Assembly: GCA_963969495.1 (NCBI GenBank)
Contig: OZ018328.1
Location: forward strand, 130,270,545 to 130,334,544
Source of the DNA: Ceratothoa steindachneri
Lineage: Eukaryota > Arthropoda > Malacostraca > Isopoda > Cymothoidae
Direction: 5' to 3'
DNA length: 64,000 nt
Shown piece by piece: positions 32,788 through 45,076 of the stretch (positions are counted from its first letter, which is position 1; each line of letters opens with the position of its first letter). The notes under the pieces were generated by a model, which worked only from the letters and a program-made list of their open reading frames with translations, did no database searches and was not told the DNA's origin. A program made the position numbers and the translations under genes.

Positions 32788-34385
32788 CGGATAGCGCTGA
32801 GGACCCTCTCCGATGACCCCAAGCCAGATCGGGGAGAGGTCTTCGCCATCACCCACGGGGAACTAGGGGTAACCCTAGTCAGATTAATAGATACACATAA
32901 CGGATATTCGGCCATCTGCCAAAAGGAGAGTGACTGTGAAGTCCTCACCTCTCAAAAAGTGGCAGAATCCCTGAAAAAAAAAACAACAAAAAAAACAAAA
33001 CCCTCAGACACCACACGCCTCCACAGATAAAGACACACCGCAGTATCATTCTTCGACGCCTCGATCCTTGGGTCGGTGGCCACAGCATCGAAGAAATTCA
33101 TGCTGAGGTCGAAAAGAACCACCCCTGGGCCAAAGTAGCGGAAGTCCTTAAGTTCAAGGACTACACGCATGTCTTTAAGATTGTTTTTACGGATTCGGCA
33201 ATGGCGGTAAAGGCTACGGAGGGCGGTATGCTCCTCTTCAACGTTCGGATCTGCCCCGAGCAGGTCAAACGCGAGAAGTTTATCGACCTCCAAATGTGCT
33301 TCAAATGCTATAAGTATGAGGAGCACACTACACCCAACTGCCCCAAAGGGAATGCTATTTTGTGTTCCATCTGCGCATCGGACAACCACTTTTGGAGGAG
33401 CTGCAAAAGCACCTCCATGAAGTGTCTTAACTGCGCCGGGGAACATAAGACACTCTCCATGGCCTGCCCTATCAAAAAACAAATCATTAAGAAGAAAGCC
33501 ACAATGAAAAAACTGGAAGAAGAAACAAAGGCCAACACCACCTATGCCAATGTTGCTAAAGCTGCGGTAGCGGAGTCGAAAGGGAACCTTGCATTTCTCC
33601 ATGTCGAGAACGAAAACTCGACTACAATTATGTGTTGCATATATTATGCTCATATTGCGAATCTCTCCTCCCCGGGGTGCTTTGCAGATGAGCTAAATAA
33701 GATGCTAACTCATAATGGAATGGAGAAGATGTGGTTCCCCCCGAACCCGCGGTCAGAGGAGATCCTGAAAATTAGTCTCAAACCCCAGTGCGAGACTAGT
33801 TGTCAGAAGCTCCCAACTCCCAGCAATGCCACAACCCCAGCTTCCTCTAGGGACCCCAGGATCCAGGCTGCAAAAGCACGCACGGAACAAAAACAAGCAA
33901 AAGAAACTCACCAAAACAAAACCACCCACGCAAACACACCCACAAAGGTTAATAACGAAGTTACGGAGACTGGAGTTGCGAGAGCCGAGGGAGGGGCACG
34001 TTCACCCCGCTCACGAGAAACCTCGCAGCCCCAGAGACACCCGAGATCGTCCTCTTCTTGCAAGAGGGAATTTAGGCACGCATACCATTCAAGAAAAAAT
34101 AACTTGAAGGTATTCGCTGCTGAAAGGTCCCCTTTTCCTAAGGAGATGGATGCCCTAGATGTATCTGAAGGTTTTATAGCCGGAATATACAAATGGGAAT
34201 TTACCTCGGACGAGTTCAGTGAAAAGCAGGTCGAGGAGGCTTTACTCCAAGGCTTGATTAAACTGACCCCGGACTCTTTTATCACCCTTACTGACGGCGA
34301 ATACAGGAAAAAACGAACAGGAAAAACCATAACGCCCCAAACACTCCACAAGGACATCATATTACACTCAAAAACCCTTAAGTGA
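32773..34385 (+). pseudogene. C1 ORF1, zinc-knuckle Gag-like protein with one frameshift
   Basis: ATG 32773 gives MRETRRIALRTLSDDPKPDR and the N-terminal module (VRLIDTHNGYSAIC). A frameshift lies in the A-rich run 32970-33035. The second frame then continues RSIILRRLDPWVGGHS, WAKVAEVLKFKDYTHVFK and three intact knuckles (CFKCYKYEEHTTPNC, CSICASDNHFWRSC, CLNCAGEHKTLSMAC). Next come the post-knuckle domain (YYAHIANLSSPGCF, ELNKMLTHNGM), a Pro/Lys/Thr-rich linker, and the C-terminal domain (NNLKVFAAE, GIYKWEFTSD, PDSFITLTDGEY). A three-codon upstream frame (ATG 32761, stop directly before 32773) precedes the start. The single lesion in an A run could be mutation or sequencing error. Confidence 0.87.
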
Positions 34386-37135
34386 ACTATAAAATCACGA
34401 CTCTAAAAATATTACACTTGAACTCTGACGGATGGACAAATAAAAAGATAGCGTACGGAAATGTATTAAGACAATGCGACCCAGACGTTGTATTTATTTC
34501 TGAACATGGAATAAATGACGCTAACCCAATAAAAATCTTTCCCTACGAAGTCTTGACCAAAAATCACAGCGCTGAACGTTTTGACGGATGCGCTATAGCT
34601 GTGAAAAGAGGTCTTGACTTCAGATCAATAAGTGGACTCGACGAATCTTACCTTGCTGTGGAGGTCCGTACGGCAGTGGGACCCCTGGTCCTGGCAACGG
34701 GGTACCAACCCCCAAGGAGAGGGTATTTGCCCCTTCCAAACTTCTTGCAGCTATGTGGTCACGGCAGAGCCGTTCTCTTTGCCGGTGACCTCAATGCAAG
34801 AAGCGCTGCCTCCGGTTATACGTCGACCAACCCAGCAGGCAGGAATCTCGAGACACTTATCGATAGACACATTATGACTAGAATTGGACCAGACTTTCCC
34901 ACATACATCACTGACAGGTCAGCCACCAAACCAGACATTGTTCTAACAAGCAATATGTTCCCATATAACTACTTCATTGAGCCGGGCCCCCCTATTCCCA
35001 GCGACCACCAGGCTATCCTTATTAGAGTCTCAACCTCCCCCATTCAAATCCCTATCCCAGAGCGAAAGAGCTACACTCGAGCCAACTGGGATAAGTATAA
35101 ACAACTCCTCGAAAGTTATAACCCAGAACCCTTAAATAATGCCTCCTTAGAAGAAATTGACGAGGAGTTGGATAAATTAAATGAAAATTTATTAAAAGCC
35201 GACAAGGAAGCCGTTCCCCGAGTTAAGTTTAAAACTCTCCCTGCCCCCTCATGGACCCCTAGAATGAAATCCCTCGCGAGGGAATATAAGGAACGGATCA
35301 ATGAAGTGAACCTCACTGGCCCCAACATCAACACACACCGACAAACACGACTCATACGTGACGAACTAATGACTCTTATAAGGGACCAACAGAATGCACT
35401 CTGGAATAATTTAATTGACGGACTAAACGTAGAAACCGACTCACGTACATTCTGGCAGACGGTTAAACGACTAAAAGGCGGACAGCCAGCAAAGACCATC
35501 AAACTTATACGTTATGACATTGAAATTTCTGACGTGGAAAGAATCGAAGAGGAATTCAGACTCTTTTGGGCATCTATATTTAAGATATCCCCGGAAGAGA
35601 ATGATGACTTCGATTTGGACTTCGAAGACGGAATTATTAACGACCTGAATGATCAAATACACAGAACCCACCCTCACCATTGCGTATCACAGGATAGGGA
35701 AATGGAGGGACTCGGCGGTAGAATTACTGCCGAGGAACTCTTAATGACCTTAAAATCCTTTCGACAGCGAGCACCGGGGTGTACAGGACTGACGAAGAAG
35801 AATTTTATTCGAGCCCCGCCCAATATCTTATTGGGGCTCATGAATATCATGAACGCATGCCTAAATGTGGTTTACTTCCCTGACCACTGGAAGGTAGCGA
35901 AAATGATATTCATTCCAAAAGCCGGTAAACCACCGGACAGTCCCGCTAACTTCAGGCCCATATCTCTCCTAGAATTTTCAGGGAAAGTCTTGGAGAAGAT
36001 ATTGGCCAGCAGGGTAAATACGTTCCTTGAGAATAACAATTCTCACAATAATCAACAACATGGCTTCCGAGCGAAGCGAGGAACAGACACAACGCTAGCC
36101 GTAATTACCGAGAAGTTGGCAAAAGTAAAATCAGAAAAATGCCACGCAAATCTGGTGCTACGCGATGTCAAAAAGGCCTTTGACAAAGTATGGAGGAGAG
36201 GCCTACAATATAAGATCTTACAACTGGGCCTCAATCCCATACTTGAGAGGATTCTTTGTGACTACGTGATGGAGAGGAGGGCGTTTTTAAGTATCAAAGG
36301 TCATAGCAGCCCTGAGTTCGAACTCGAGGCGGGGGTGCCGCAAGGCGGGTGCATCAGTCTCCTGCTCTATAATATACACACCATAGACCTTCCCCAACCC
36401 TTGACTGAGGGTTCCTTGTACGTCCAATTTGCGGACGACATAACAATGATATGTACGGGGCCCTATCGGAATGCGAATTTCATGGCACGAAGTACGGCAG
36501 TGGAAATCGAAAACATCAACTCTTTCGAGAGAAGATGGAAGATATCCACCAATGCCCAAAAGTTCCGTGTAATTCCACTATTCCGAAGGACACTGGCAGA
36601 CATCCGTGTGGGGGGTGCACGCATCCCATACCGCACGGAGGGCACGGTTCTGGGACTACAAATTACGACTGGTGGGTATAGGAGTCATGTAGCGAAAACT
36701 ACATAGAATGCACGGAGGTACTTGAGTGAATTTTTCAAATTCGTAAACCTGAGCACCTCCAACAAACTTAAGATCTATAATGCGTGCATTCGCTCAAAAC
36801 TCCTGTACTCCTCGGTCCCTATAAACGTAGTTTCCAAGACCCAAGTCCTTAAACTGCAAAGGGTCCAGAATAGGGCAGTATACATCATTACGGGAACCTG
36901 AAGGAGAGAAGGGGGAAGGCAGAGTGATCTCCATGGTGAACTGGGGATGACCCCCATGAACGTGGAGCTTCACCTCAGAGCAACCAAAATCTGGGACAAG
37001 GTGCACCGGCACCTCCCTCCCGAGTTTGTACTCGAGCACATTGACTTTGACAATTTACGTAACATAAGACGACCAATTTGTTTTAAAAGCAGTAGACTAC
37101 CGAATGACATTGACGTCGACCCAAAGTTCACTTAA
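34382..37135 (+). pseudogene. C1 ORF2, endonuclease-reverse transcriptase with two stops
   Basis: 917 codons in one frame, broken by TAG at 36704-36706 and TGA at 36899-36901. It overlaps the ORF1 stop as GTGA, where a start ATG would be expected; the present codon is GTG. Endonuclease: LHLNSDGWTNKK, ISEHGIND, GYQPPRRGYLP, AGDLNARSAASGY, SDHQAILI. RT: NFRPISLLEFSGKVLEKI, HGFRAKRGTDTTLAVI, RDVKKAFDKVWRRGL, VPQGGCISLLLYNIH, active site VQFADDITMI near 36430. The C-terminal region follows the first stop (IRSKLLYSSVP, LKLQRVQNRAVYI). YADD is replaced by FADD, a tolerated variant in RTs. Confidence 0.9.
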
Positions 37136-37610
37136 AGCTAGAAAACCCCCATTCATAACACAACAAATCATGAACAAAGCTAAACGAATTTAGCCACTGA
37201 ATTAGCATTTGCTGAATTTAGTTCTAAAAACACTTCCCCAAATTTTTGTGCGAAATATCGCCAAGAAATAATAAAAACAAAACAAAACTAAACAACACAT
37301 AAAAATCAAAGTCTGGGTGTGAAATACCCAGAATTGAAGATAAAAATCTTCTACGAAGCCACGTAGAGATAACATCTACTACTACAAAGGCTTGAATGCC
37401 CAGTGCATTTACCGGATGGTATATTTATATACTCTCAAAAAAAAAACAACCAAAACGCAAAGAAAGCCAGTGATACCCTTTCACCAGGGATCTGTCTTTC
37501 ATACTACTTTTCATTTTCACTTTCCTATCATTTTCCCCTATTTCCCCACTATTTCTCCTACTAAAACCCTCTTCTACTATATTCCTCACTTTTTATGTCC
37601 AATGTCCAAT
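37136..37610 (+). other. C1 3'UTR and tandem tail
   Basis: GGCTTGAATGCC at 37389-37400 matches the A1 and C3 UTR motif. A run of ten A at 37438-37447 is internal, not terminal. A small GTGA/TCAC hairpin precedes a pyrimidine-rich end, paralleling A1. The terminus is two ATGTCCA units. Confidence 0.68.
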
Positions 37611-38610
37611 GCAATAATCGGTTTCTTTTAGTCCTTCTTTAGGGAGCAACAATCAGTTTCATTTAGCGTGTCTTTAGGAAGAAAGGATGCGATTTTACCA
37701 ATCTGACTTTAAAGAGCAAATATTCCTTTGTTTATTCAGTCTGTCGACCACTACAATCCGATTATATTAGCTCATCTTGAGGAGTTAGAATCTTTTTCTC
37801 TTACCATTCATTAAGGACCAAAACTCTTGATTTATCTTTCTTTAGAAAGCACCAATCCGTTTTAGTTAGAGCGTTTTTAAGCAGCAGTACAACGTTTTTT
37901 AGCCCTTGTTTACTAAGCAGCAATGTTTTTCTTTTAGCTTGTCTTTAGGAGCAACAATATAAGGCTCTTTTACCTGTTTAGGGATCAAACATTCTTTTCT
38001 TTTACCCCATCCTTAGTAAGCCAAAATCCCTTTCATTATGCCCGGCGGTAGGGTGCAATTATCCCTCCCATTTAGCCAGTCTCTCAGAACTATAATTCAA
38101 TTCTATTAGCTCGTCTTTAAGGAGAAATAATTCGTAACGTTTAACTCATCTCTAAGAGCAATAATCTCTTTATTTTACCCAGTTTTTAAGAACCTAAATC
38201 CATTTCTTTAGTCTTCTTTACGAAGCAGCAATCTGTTTTTTAGCCTGTCTCTAGACAGAAACAATCCATTCAATTTACCCCGTCTTTTAAGAACCATAAT
38301 CTGTTCAATTATCCGTCTTTAGGAAGTAACATTCCATTTCTTTTAACCCGCCTTTACTGAGCAACAATCCGTTTCTTTTAGCCGTCTTTAATGAGGAAAT
38401 ATCCGTTTATGAGCTCGTTTTTAACCGAAGAAAATCCATTTGTTTAATGTCTTCAAGTATCAACAATCTTTTGCCTTTAGCCTATCTTTATGAAGAAAAA
38501 ATCCGCTTATTTTAGCTTCTCTTTAGAAAGTAGCAATCCGTTTCTTTTAGATCGTCTTTACTAAGTAGCAATCCATTTCTTTTAGTCCGGTTTTACTGAT
38601 TAAAATTCCG
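37611..38610 (+). repeat. 35 bp satellite, tract 5
   Basis: About 28 monomers, same strand as before, with clear units such as GAGCAACAATCCGTTTC at 38360-38380. It ends at TTCCGTTTC against the decayed LINE G. Confidence 0.9.
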
Positions 38611-40525
38611 TTTCAACACAGGAAAAGTAATCATATGCAGGCAGGTCGACCAATGAGCTGGCGAGAGAGCCGCAGAAGAAATTAAGAGGGAAATTAAAAG
38701 GAACCAGATATGGGAAAAGTGGCAGATTTCGTAAAATTACACAGTCTCACGCAAGTCTTCAAAGTCGTGTTTCAGGAGATTGAGATTGCAGTTAATGTCA
38801 AAGAAACAGGGTTCAAGCTCTTCTTCATGAGTATCTCTCTCGAACAGTTAGAGATGGAAAGATTATTCCAGCTGCTTCTCCTGCTACAAAGTCGAAAAAC
38901 ACCCGACAAGTGCATGCCCAAACAAAAATGAGGAAACGATTTGTTCAGAGTGCTCCCATACCCAGTCACTACTGGATCCACTGAATTAAATATGCTGATC
39001 CACATCGAACCCTGAGTATGCAGTGTCCAGTCAGTAAGGAAAAGCTGAACAAGAAGAGGGATGTAGTCGAAAGACCAAACGCCTCCTACGCGGCGGTAGC
39101 CAAGGCATCACTAGTACAGCATACCAACGTTAAGGCGGTTACCACAAATAATTTTTCAGTCTACTGATGCTCCCCCTCCCCCTTAAGATGCTGACTTGCA
39201 TACTTCTCGCTCACATGATGAACTTGTCTTGCCCCAGAACGTTCAACACGAAGATGAAGAAGATGTTATCTGCGAATGGACTAGAACTCATAGTTTCCGG
39301 ACAACCCGCAATCTGCCAATCACCTATGAGTCTCCAAGGCCAGGAGCAACCAGTCAAAGCAACCATATCAGCTCCCAACTAGAAAATCTGGCAAAAAGTC
39401 CGACCCACCAAGAACCTGATGAAACCAAAAAGATGGCAACCGCACCATCCAAACAAAGTTGCTAAGATTTAGCGAGGAAGCACCAAAGAAACAACAGGAA
39501 GTTAACGCTATCGAGACCTTGCGTAAGCAGCCGCACCAATAAGATGCAAGTAGGATTGCAATGTAATTAACCTCAAAATCGCACTAAACACACATACAGC
39601 TCGGTCAAAATCACTATCCCTTGAGATGTGGCTAGAGGACTCCTAAGAGAACATCTAAAATGATTCTTTGACTCGCCCATAGTCGATGAGTCGGCCAAGA
39701 CAGCTTTAAAAGAGAAGAAAATCAAGCTGTACGACGGCTCCCTAAAACTCTATGAGCAATCTCTCTATAAGAAACTTCGTTCCGGCAGGCCCTATACCCC
39801 ACCATTCCCCAAAGCCCACAAGCAAATCGAAGAGACGAGAAGGTTGCTAAGAATAGCCTCACTATCGTAGCGTATTAGGTACAGGGATGATAATTACACA
39901 TGCACATGCTGTGTAATAAATTCAGAGAGCTAGGCCCATATATTCTTCTACTGTGAGAAACTGGGTTCAGAGACGATAAGCAAAATATTTTCAAGTATAA
40001 CCTTCCCAAAAATAACCTTACAGGAGAGAGATGTGATGGGGCTATCATAGCAGTCAAGAAAGATCTCCAGTTCAGACAAGATGATTCAATGTACAAATCG
40101 TCCTGTTAATAGTCCTGAGGTGCGCTCTAGCTGTTATCGAGATGAGAACGGGCTAATAACCACCCCGCCGACCTTATTTGCGCACCCAGGACATTTTCAC
40201 CTTTTTCAGGAAGGAGCACCCAGTACTATTCGACGAGAACCTGAACGCGAGGAATAGAATAGCAGGCTACGCTAGGGCGGACGTAAGAGGCAGAGATCTA
40301 GACCTATTGATAAGAAGGCATATCGTAGAACGCATTGGGCTGGACTTCAAAATTTTCTTTACTCATTGACATCTAGAAGCTTGATGTCGTTCTTATGAAC
40401 CCCATCTTTACTTTCAATCATTTTATCCGACAAGTGCCACTGACGCCGAAGGACCACATACCCATGCTCATTACCAGAGCAACTACACCAATACCTATTT
40501 TCGTTGCTCCCAGGAAAAACTTTCC
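38611..40525 (+). pseudogene. strongly decayed jockey-like LINE G
   Basis: Fragments in family order but with many stops and shifts. ORF1 traces: KREIKRNQIWEK near 38680, NASYAAVAKASL near 39085, a post-knuckle domain near 39180-39300 (LLAHMMNLSCPRTF, MLSANGLE) and a C-terminal trace near 39690-39780 (KKIKLYDGSLKLYEQ). Endonuclease traces: RCDGAIIAVKKDLQF near 40030, ENLNARNRIAGYARADVRG near 40225-40300, IGLDF near 40340. No RT is present; the satellite resumes at about 40526. This is the most diverged LINE in the window and probably among the oldest insertions into the array. Confidence 0.7.
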
Positions 40526-40895
40526 GAAACAATCCAGTGATTTCATTCTCTCTGTAGGGAGCAAAATATTTTTATTTTAGCTCATATTCACTGAGCAAAA
40601 TTCAGTTTCTTTTTGCCGGTATTTAATGAACAACAATCTGTTTTTTTTAGCCCGTCATTACGGAGCAATAATCTAGTGATTTCATTCTCTCTGTAGGGAG
40701 CAAAATACTTTTATTTTATCTCTTTTTCACTGAGCAACAATCCTTTTCTTTTAGCCATATTGCAGTGAGCAACAATCTGTTTTTCTGGCTCTTTTGAACA
40801 AGCAACTATCAGTCGCCTTTTGCCTGCCTTTTGGGAGCAAAAATCCATTTATTTTAGCCTATCTTTAGGCAGTAACAATCCGTTTGAGTTCTGTT
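40526..40895 (+). repeat. 35 bp satellite, tract 6
   Basis: About ten degenerate monomers, same orientation. A segment of about 130 bp is internally duplicated: CAATC(C/T)AGTGATTTCATTC appears near 40530 and again near 40668. This is the last recognisable satellite in the window. Confidence 0.85.
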
Positions 40896-41049
40896 CAAGG
40901 CATAAATTAATATTTAAACAAAATAAAATTATTTTATTAAAAAATATGTGAAACTGCCAGTTTCAGATCAATGAAACTATTATTTATATCTATCACATAT
41001 GAGTTTAATAAAGCATGATAGTACACCTAGCAAATGATGAAATATCAGC

Positions 41050-41100
41050 CTCCACCAGGATTCGAACGATCAAACTCATGACTAAGAAGTTTGGGTGTTA
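41050..41100 (-). repeat. possible tRNA-derived SINE fragment
   Basis: On the minus strand GTTCGAATCCTGG matches the tRNA B-box/T-arm consensus, preceded by an anticodon-arm-like stretch. No A box or complete cloverleaf is evident, so it is not a functional tRNA gene. Confidence 0.35.
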
Positions 41101-41135
41101 ATATTATTGAAATGATATTAAGTCCTTGGTGTTTC

Positions 41136-43480
41136 CAGTGCCGGATTTATTGTGCTAGTCGCCCATATGCTATAGAAATTTTACCGCCCCTTCTTCAAGC
41201 CCATATGATTTGTTATAACTTATGGTCTAGAAGGAAACAAAAGCATGATTTGATATATAAGCATTGATTTATTTATACAGTACATCAAATAATTCCTGAT
41301 GAGGATATCCATAATTAAACATTGTTACAAAGTGTAGAGAGTTTTCAAACGTGACTTTTCCTCAGCAAACAGGTTAATAACATTATCATATTCCACGGAT
41401 TTGGTGAGATCACACTCAATTGCAAGAATGGCAAGACTGTTTAAATTTTCTTGTCATCTTTTGAAAGCTGTAGTAATTTTTCAAAGAATGACCTATAAGC
41501 TACTGCTCTCTTTTTGATTTTAGATTTCAGACTATCAATTATGACAAGGAAGCAATTCATGCAAAATTCATCCCTTGTATTGAGTATGGGTTGGTCTACT
41601 TGTTTTTCACCAAATGGGAGTTTCTTTTTCTTTTTTTCTAGAAGTAGGCTGATCATATTCTAGAGGGGGCTTTGCCTTCTTCTTCATATTAATCAAAATC
41701 CTCTCTGCATTCGTCTACAAATGTAATGAGACTGTTGTAGAGAGAAACTACACTGCCAATATATACTCTAGCACTCTGCAAGAATGCGCTAACTGCTTTA
41801 AATCTATCCAGTATCGAGTTCCACAATGCGACCATAATAGCAGTTTCAAGCCTGTCTATATAGTTTGCCAGTGATGCAGCCTCACTTCGTGTGACTGGTT
41901 TTTGTGACATATTATCTGCTATGGGTAGCAGAGCTTGAATTATTTCTTTCCATGAATTTCTTAAACATGTAACAGCCTCTTCCCTAGTAGACCATCTTGT
42001 AGTTGATAATGTTTTCACAGATGATCTCTTCTTCAGGTATGAAAGCAGAAATTCCCATGTATGGATGGAAGCAGAGAAGAAGTTGTATAATGTTTGGATG
42101 GTACCAAAAAAGGAGACATCTTCTGTATAGCTCTCAACTGCACATGTTCTTACAAGATTCAGTGAATGAGCAGATCATGGAATGTAAACATCTAACTTAT
42201 TAACATCTTTAATTCGAGTCTGCAGCCCTAAATAATGGCCTGACATATTAGAAGCATTATCATAAGACTGTCCACTACAATTCTGGATATCAATATCAAG
42301 TTTCTCAAGCATTTCAGTCAGGGTATTAAACAACTCTGCTTTATGACCAGGGTTCTTGATGAAGCCAGTAAATCTCTCAGTTGCATGACCATCATGGTTT
42401 ACATATCTAATCATGAATGACAGCTGGTCCACGTGTGAAATGTCTGGTGTAGAATCCACACTAATTGAGTAATACTTTTCAGTCTTAACTTCATTGGTAA
42501 AAACCTTGATCACTTCTTTTGCCATGATATCTATGAACTCATTGCTAGTTGCTTTGGATAAGTAACTAACTTTCCCTGAACCAGCATCGCCATATCATTT
42601 GATGTGTTCAGCAAGGAAGGGATCAAATTCAGCAATTAGCTCTGACAGCATTAAATAATTCCCATTAGAAGGTGAAGTAGGTGATCCAAAATGCCAGGAA
42701 GAGAGAGCTTTCACAACAGAAACTACCCTCTTCACAACTTCTCTCCAATATTGCTTCTATTTTTGTTGCTGATCAATCAGTTGATTGTCAATCTGCTCCT
42801 TAAGGCATTTTTTTTTTCTAAGCAACAAAACAACCTAATGAACTTGTTAATCTTCGTGTTCTTTTAAACGTTTCTGTGTGTTTTTCCAGTCACAGAATAC
42901 TGAACATGAAGAAACCTGACATGTAGCACCAAACAGGCGGGAAGATGTGCAAAATACTGCTTCAGCTTTCTTTGAATATGTCAGCCAGTTTCCAATAAAA
43001 AAAAAAATTTATTATTTAGACATATATCTTGTCTGATCACTATACTTTCGTTCTGATGGTAAAAAATCTGCTTCAGCATTCTGAGATATTCTGTTAAAAG
43101 CAATATGATCTATTAATTCATTGTTTATTTCCCATTCAGCTGGATCATCAATCAGATGTTAGACCTTTTTGAGGAATACCTCTTTCACTTCTTTCTTACT
43201 GTTTTGCTCGGCACCACATTAATCAGATTCAAATTCATCTTTTGTTTCTACTCTATCCTCTGAATCTACATCATTGATCGGCTTACACTGATTTTAGAAG
43301 TGGACTGACAAGGAGCGAAGAAAGTATCTAACTTTGGTGTACTGGCCAATTGTTCTTCCAGACGCTTTGCTATCTTCCTGGAAAGTTCTCCTGTAAGCAT
43401 GTCCACCGAGTTTTTTTCTGACCTCTTTAATCTGCGAAGAAAAACCAAAACACCAATCACAAACCACAAGGAAATCACAT
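41136..43480 (-). mobile_element. hAT-superfamily transposon remnant
   Basis: The left end CAGTGCCGGATTTATTGTG resembles hAT termini and is preceded by GGTGTTTC, a possible 8 bp target copy. I found no matching right end, so the right boundary is set at the start of coding similarity and is uncertain. Confidence 0.6.
41340..43441 (-). pseudogene. hAT transposase, ZMYM1-like, broken
   Basis: Read from 43441 down. A charged N-terminus (LRRLKRSEKNSVDML, SKRAPKLDTFF-like) is followed by remnants of a TTF-type zinc-finger region (WKNTQKRLKEHED near 42870). Then come LIAEFDPFLAEHIK (near 42600), EFIDIMAKEVIKVF, YYSISVDSTPDISHVDQLSF (first catalytic region), GQSYDNASNMSGHYLGLQ near 42240, and STTRWSTREEAV near 42000. 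The last coherent block, RDEFCMNCFLVIIDSL, lies near 41550, with a weak end to about 41340. The order and motifs match hAT transposases of the kind related to zinc-finger MYM-type protein 1. The C-terminal dimerisation domain is absent or unrecognisable. Multiple stops and shifts make it non-functional. Confidence 0.8.
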
Positions 43481-44811
43481 GAAATAACTGTAAAAAAAAA
43501 CGGTGCTAGTAGCGCCATCAAAACTGGGAATGTTGAAAATAACAAATACTATATAGTTTATGATTTTAAAACAAGCACATACCATAATAATGTTTTTTTT
43601 AGGAAGTACAGTTTACATAAACTCATAAATGGAAATGAAGTAAAGTTTAATTTTATAAGAAATAGAAAAAAAAAATTATTTAATAAATTTAGAAAAATTG
43701 GTATAGTTCTTGGGTACCTCGTAACTCGAACTCAAGCCGTTCACGAAGGCTCGTCGTATTTTTGCATTAATCCTATACAAACCCCCTAAATTACCCGTTA
43801 TTTAAAAATAAAAGAAAATTTTGTTTTATTTTAATCTTTATAATAACGATTAAATTCATACCATCATAAAGGATAAATGTAAAAACTAAACTACATGAAA
43901 CAAATCAATACAGACAGTACTGTATTCAACTGCAATTTACTTTTAATGAGGGTACTGTATTCGTATATAGAGACTAGACAAACATTTGCCGGGCTAGGTC
44001 TCAACCAACGTCCACTTGTAGCGGTTCATCGTAGCTCATCAAGGTTGCTTGAAGTACTCCGTTGCGTAGAAATGAGCTCCTCTAATCATTCGTACAGCTC
44101 CCATGTCTCATAACGCCCAATGAAGAGTAGCTCAGCAAGGAGGCGATCGTAGGTGGAATTTGATCCACCATCTCGGGTGGCAAAGCAGCAGAAATACACG
44201 ATTTTTAGCCATCCCGTAACGCCTACTTCGTTGAAAGGGGAGGCCGAAGGAGATGGAATTCGCCAGCTCTTCTCCTTCTTAGTAAATGGAGCAGCTTTTT
44301 GCTCTCTTGGCGAATTCATCTTCTTCTCAATCATCTTTTGGAAGAATCACCGGTTTTGTATGTGTCTACATCCTTGGGAGAGGAGCACTCCATAAGGGAT
44401 GACACATCTTCTTCTTCTGGAGCTGACAGTAAGTTTGATGGTGATTGCGTTGGCGACTTCTGCTTCTCCATACTCCGCTTGTTGCTCGTTCTGTGAGTCC
44501 ATCTTCAGATCACTCTTCTCGTTCGAACAAAGGGGGTCACAAGTTGTAGGTCACTCCGGGTAACCAGTTATAGGGTGTGCGGGGGTTATCAGTTATAGGT
44601 GTACAAGAGTACCACTTATATGTGATTGAAGGGCCATTTATGGGGTTTCAGTTTCTTCAATAGAATGTAGCCTGTTTGGGGGTAATTGGTTACTGAGCGC
44701 TAACCTTGGGCTAATTCTACTTGGGGATGATTATCCTCTCCTTTGATTTTGGCGTTGTAGGTTGGGTAAGAGGATCGGTTGATTTCTCGTAGGAAAAGGA
44801 AATCCCGGAAG
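43481..44811. other. unassigned; possible 5' part of another minus-strand LINE
   Basis: 43481-44080 shows nothing coding. On the minus strand from 44808 the sequence begins CCGGGATTTCC, three bases after the B2 tail. This resembles the CCGGG starts of B2 and C3. A candidate ORF start lies near 44502 (MDSQNEQQAEYGEAEVANAI), with later frames at 44334-44086 (MNSPREQKAAPFTKKEKSW). No knuckle or RT motif follows, so identity is open. Confidence 0.35.
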
Positions 44812-45076
44812 GATGATGATGATGATGATGATGTGTGTATAGAAATGAAAGAGAGGGATCACGTGTAACACAGGCGAACAGGCAGTCGTAGAGGAAAAGG
44901 TTGCGGAAATAACTTGAGAGGGGATAGGAAGAGTTGATAGGTCGGTGGCTAGAGACCGATGCGTGGTGTGGTTGGGTTGGTCTCGAGGTGTTCTTGACTG
45001 GACGGCGGTTGGAGGGTGTTCACGAAGGAGAGCGTGTCTGTTTAGTCGGAAACGCGTTACTCATGATGCCTTTAGC

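Larger units (their letters stand above)
32763..37610 (+). mobile_element. jockey-like LINE C1
   Basis: ORF1 32773-34385, ORF2 34382-37135, and a 3'UTR to 37610 ending in two ATGTCCA units (37595-37608). The satellite resumes at 37611 with GCAATAATCGG, nearly in phase with its interruption at 22268. The 5' boundary is uncertain; little or no 5'UTR remains before ORF1. Confidence 0.82.

Noticed and set aside
41050..41100. Functional tRNA gene
   Set aside because: Only a B-box-like segment is present; no A box or paired acceptor stem can be drawn.
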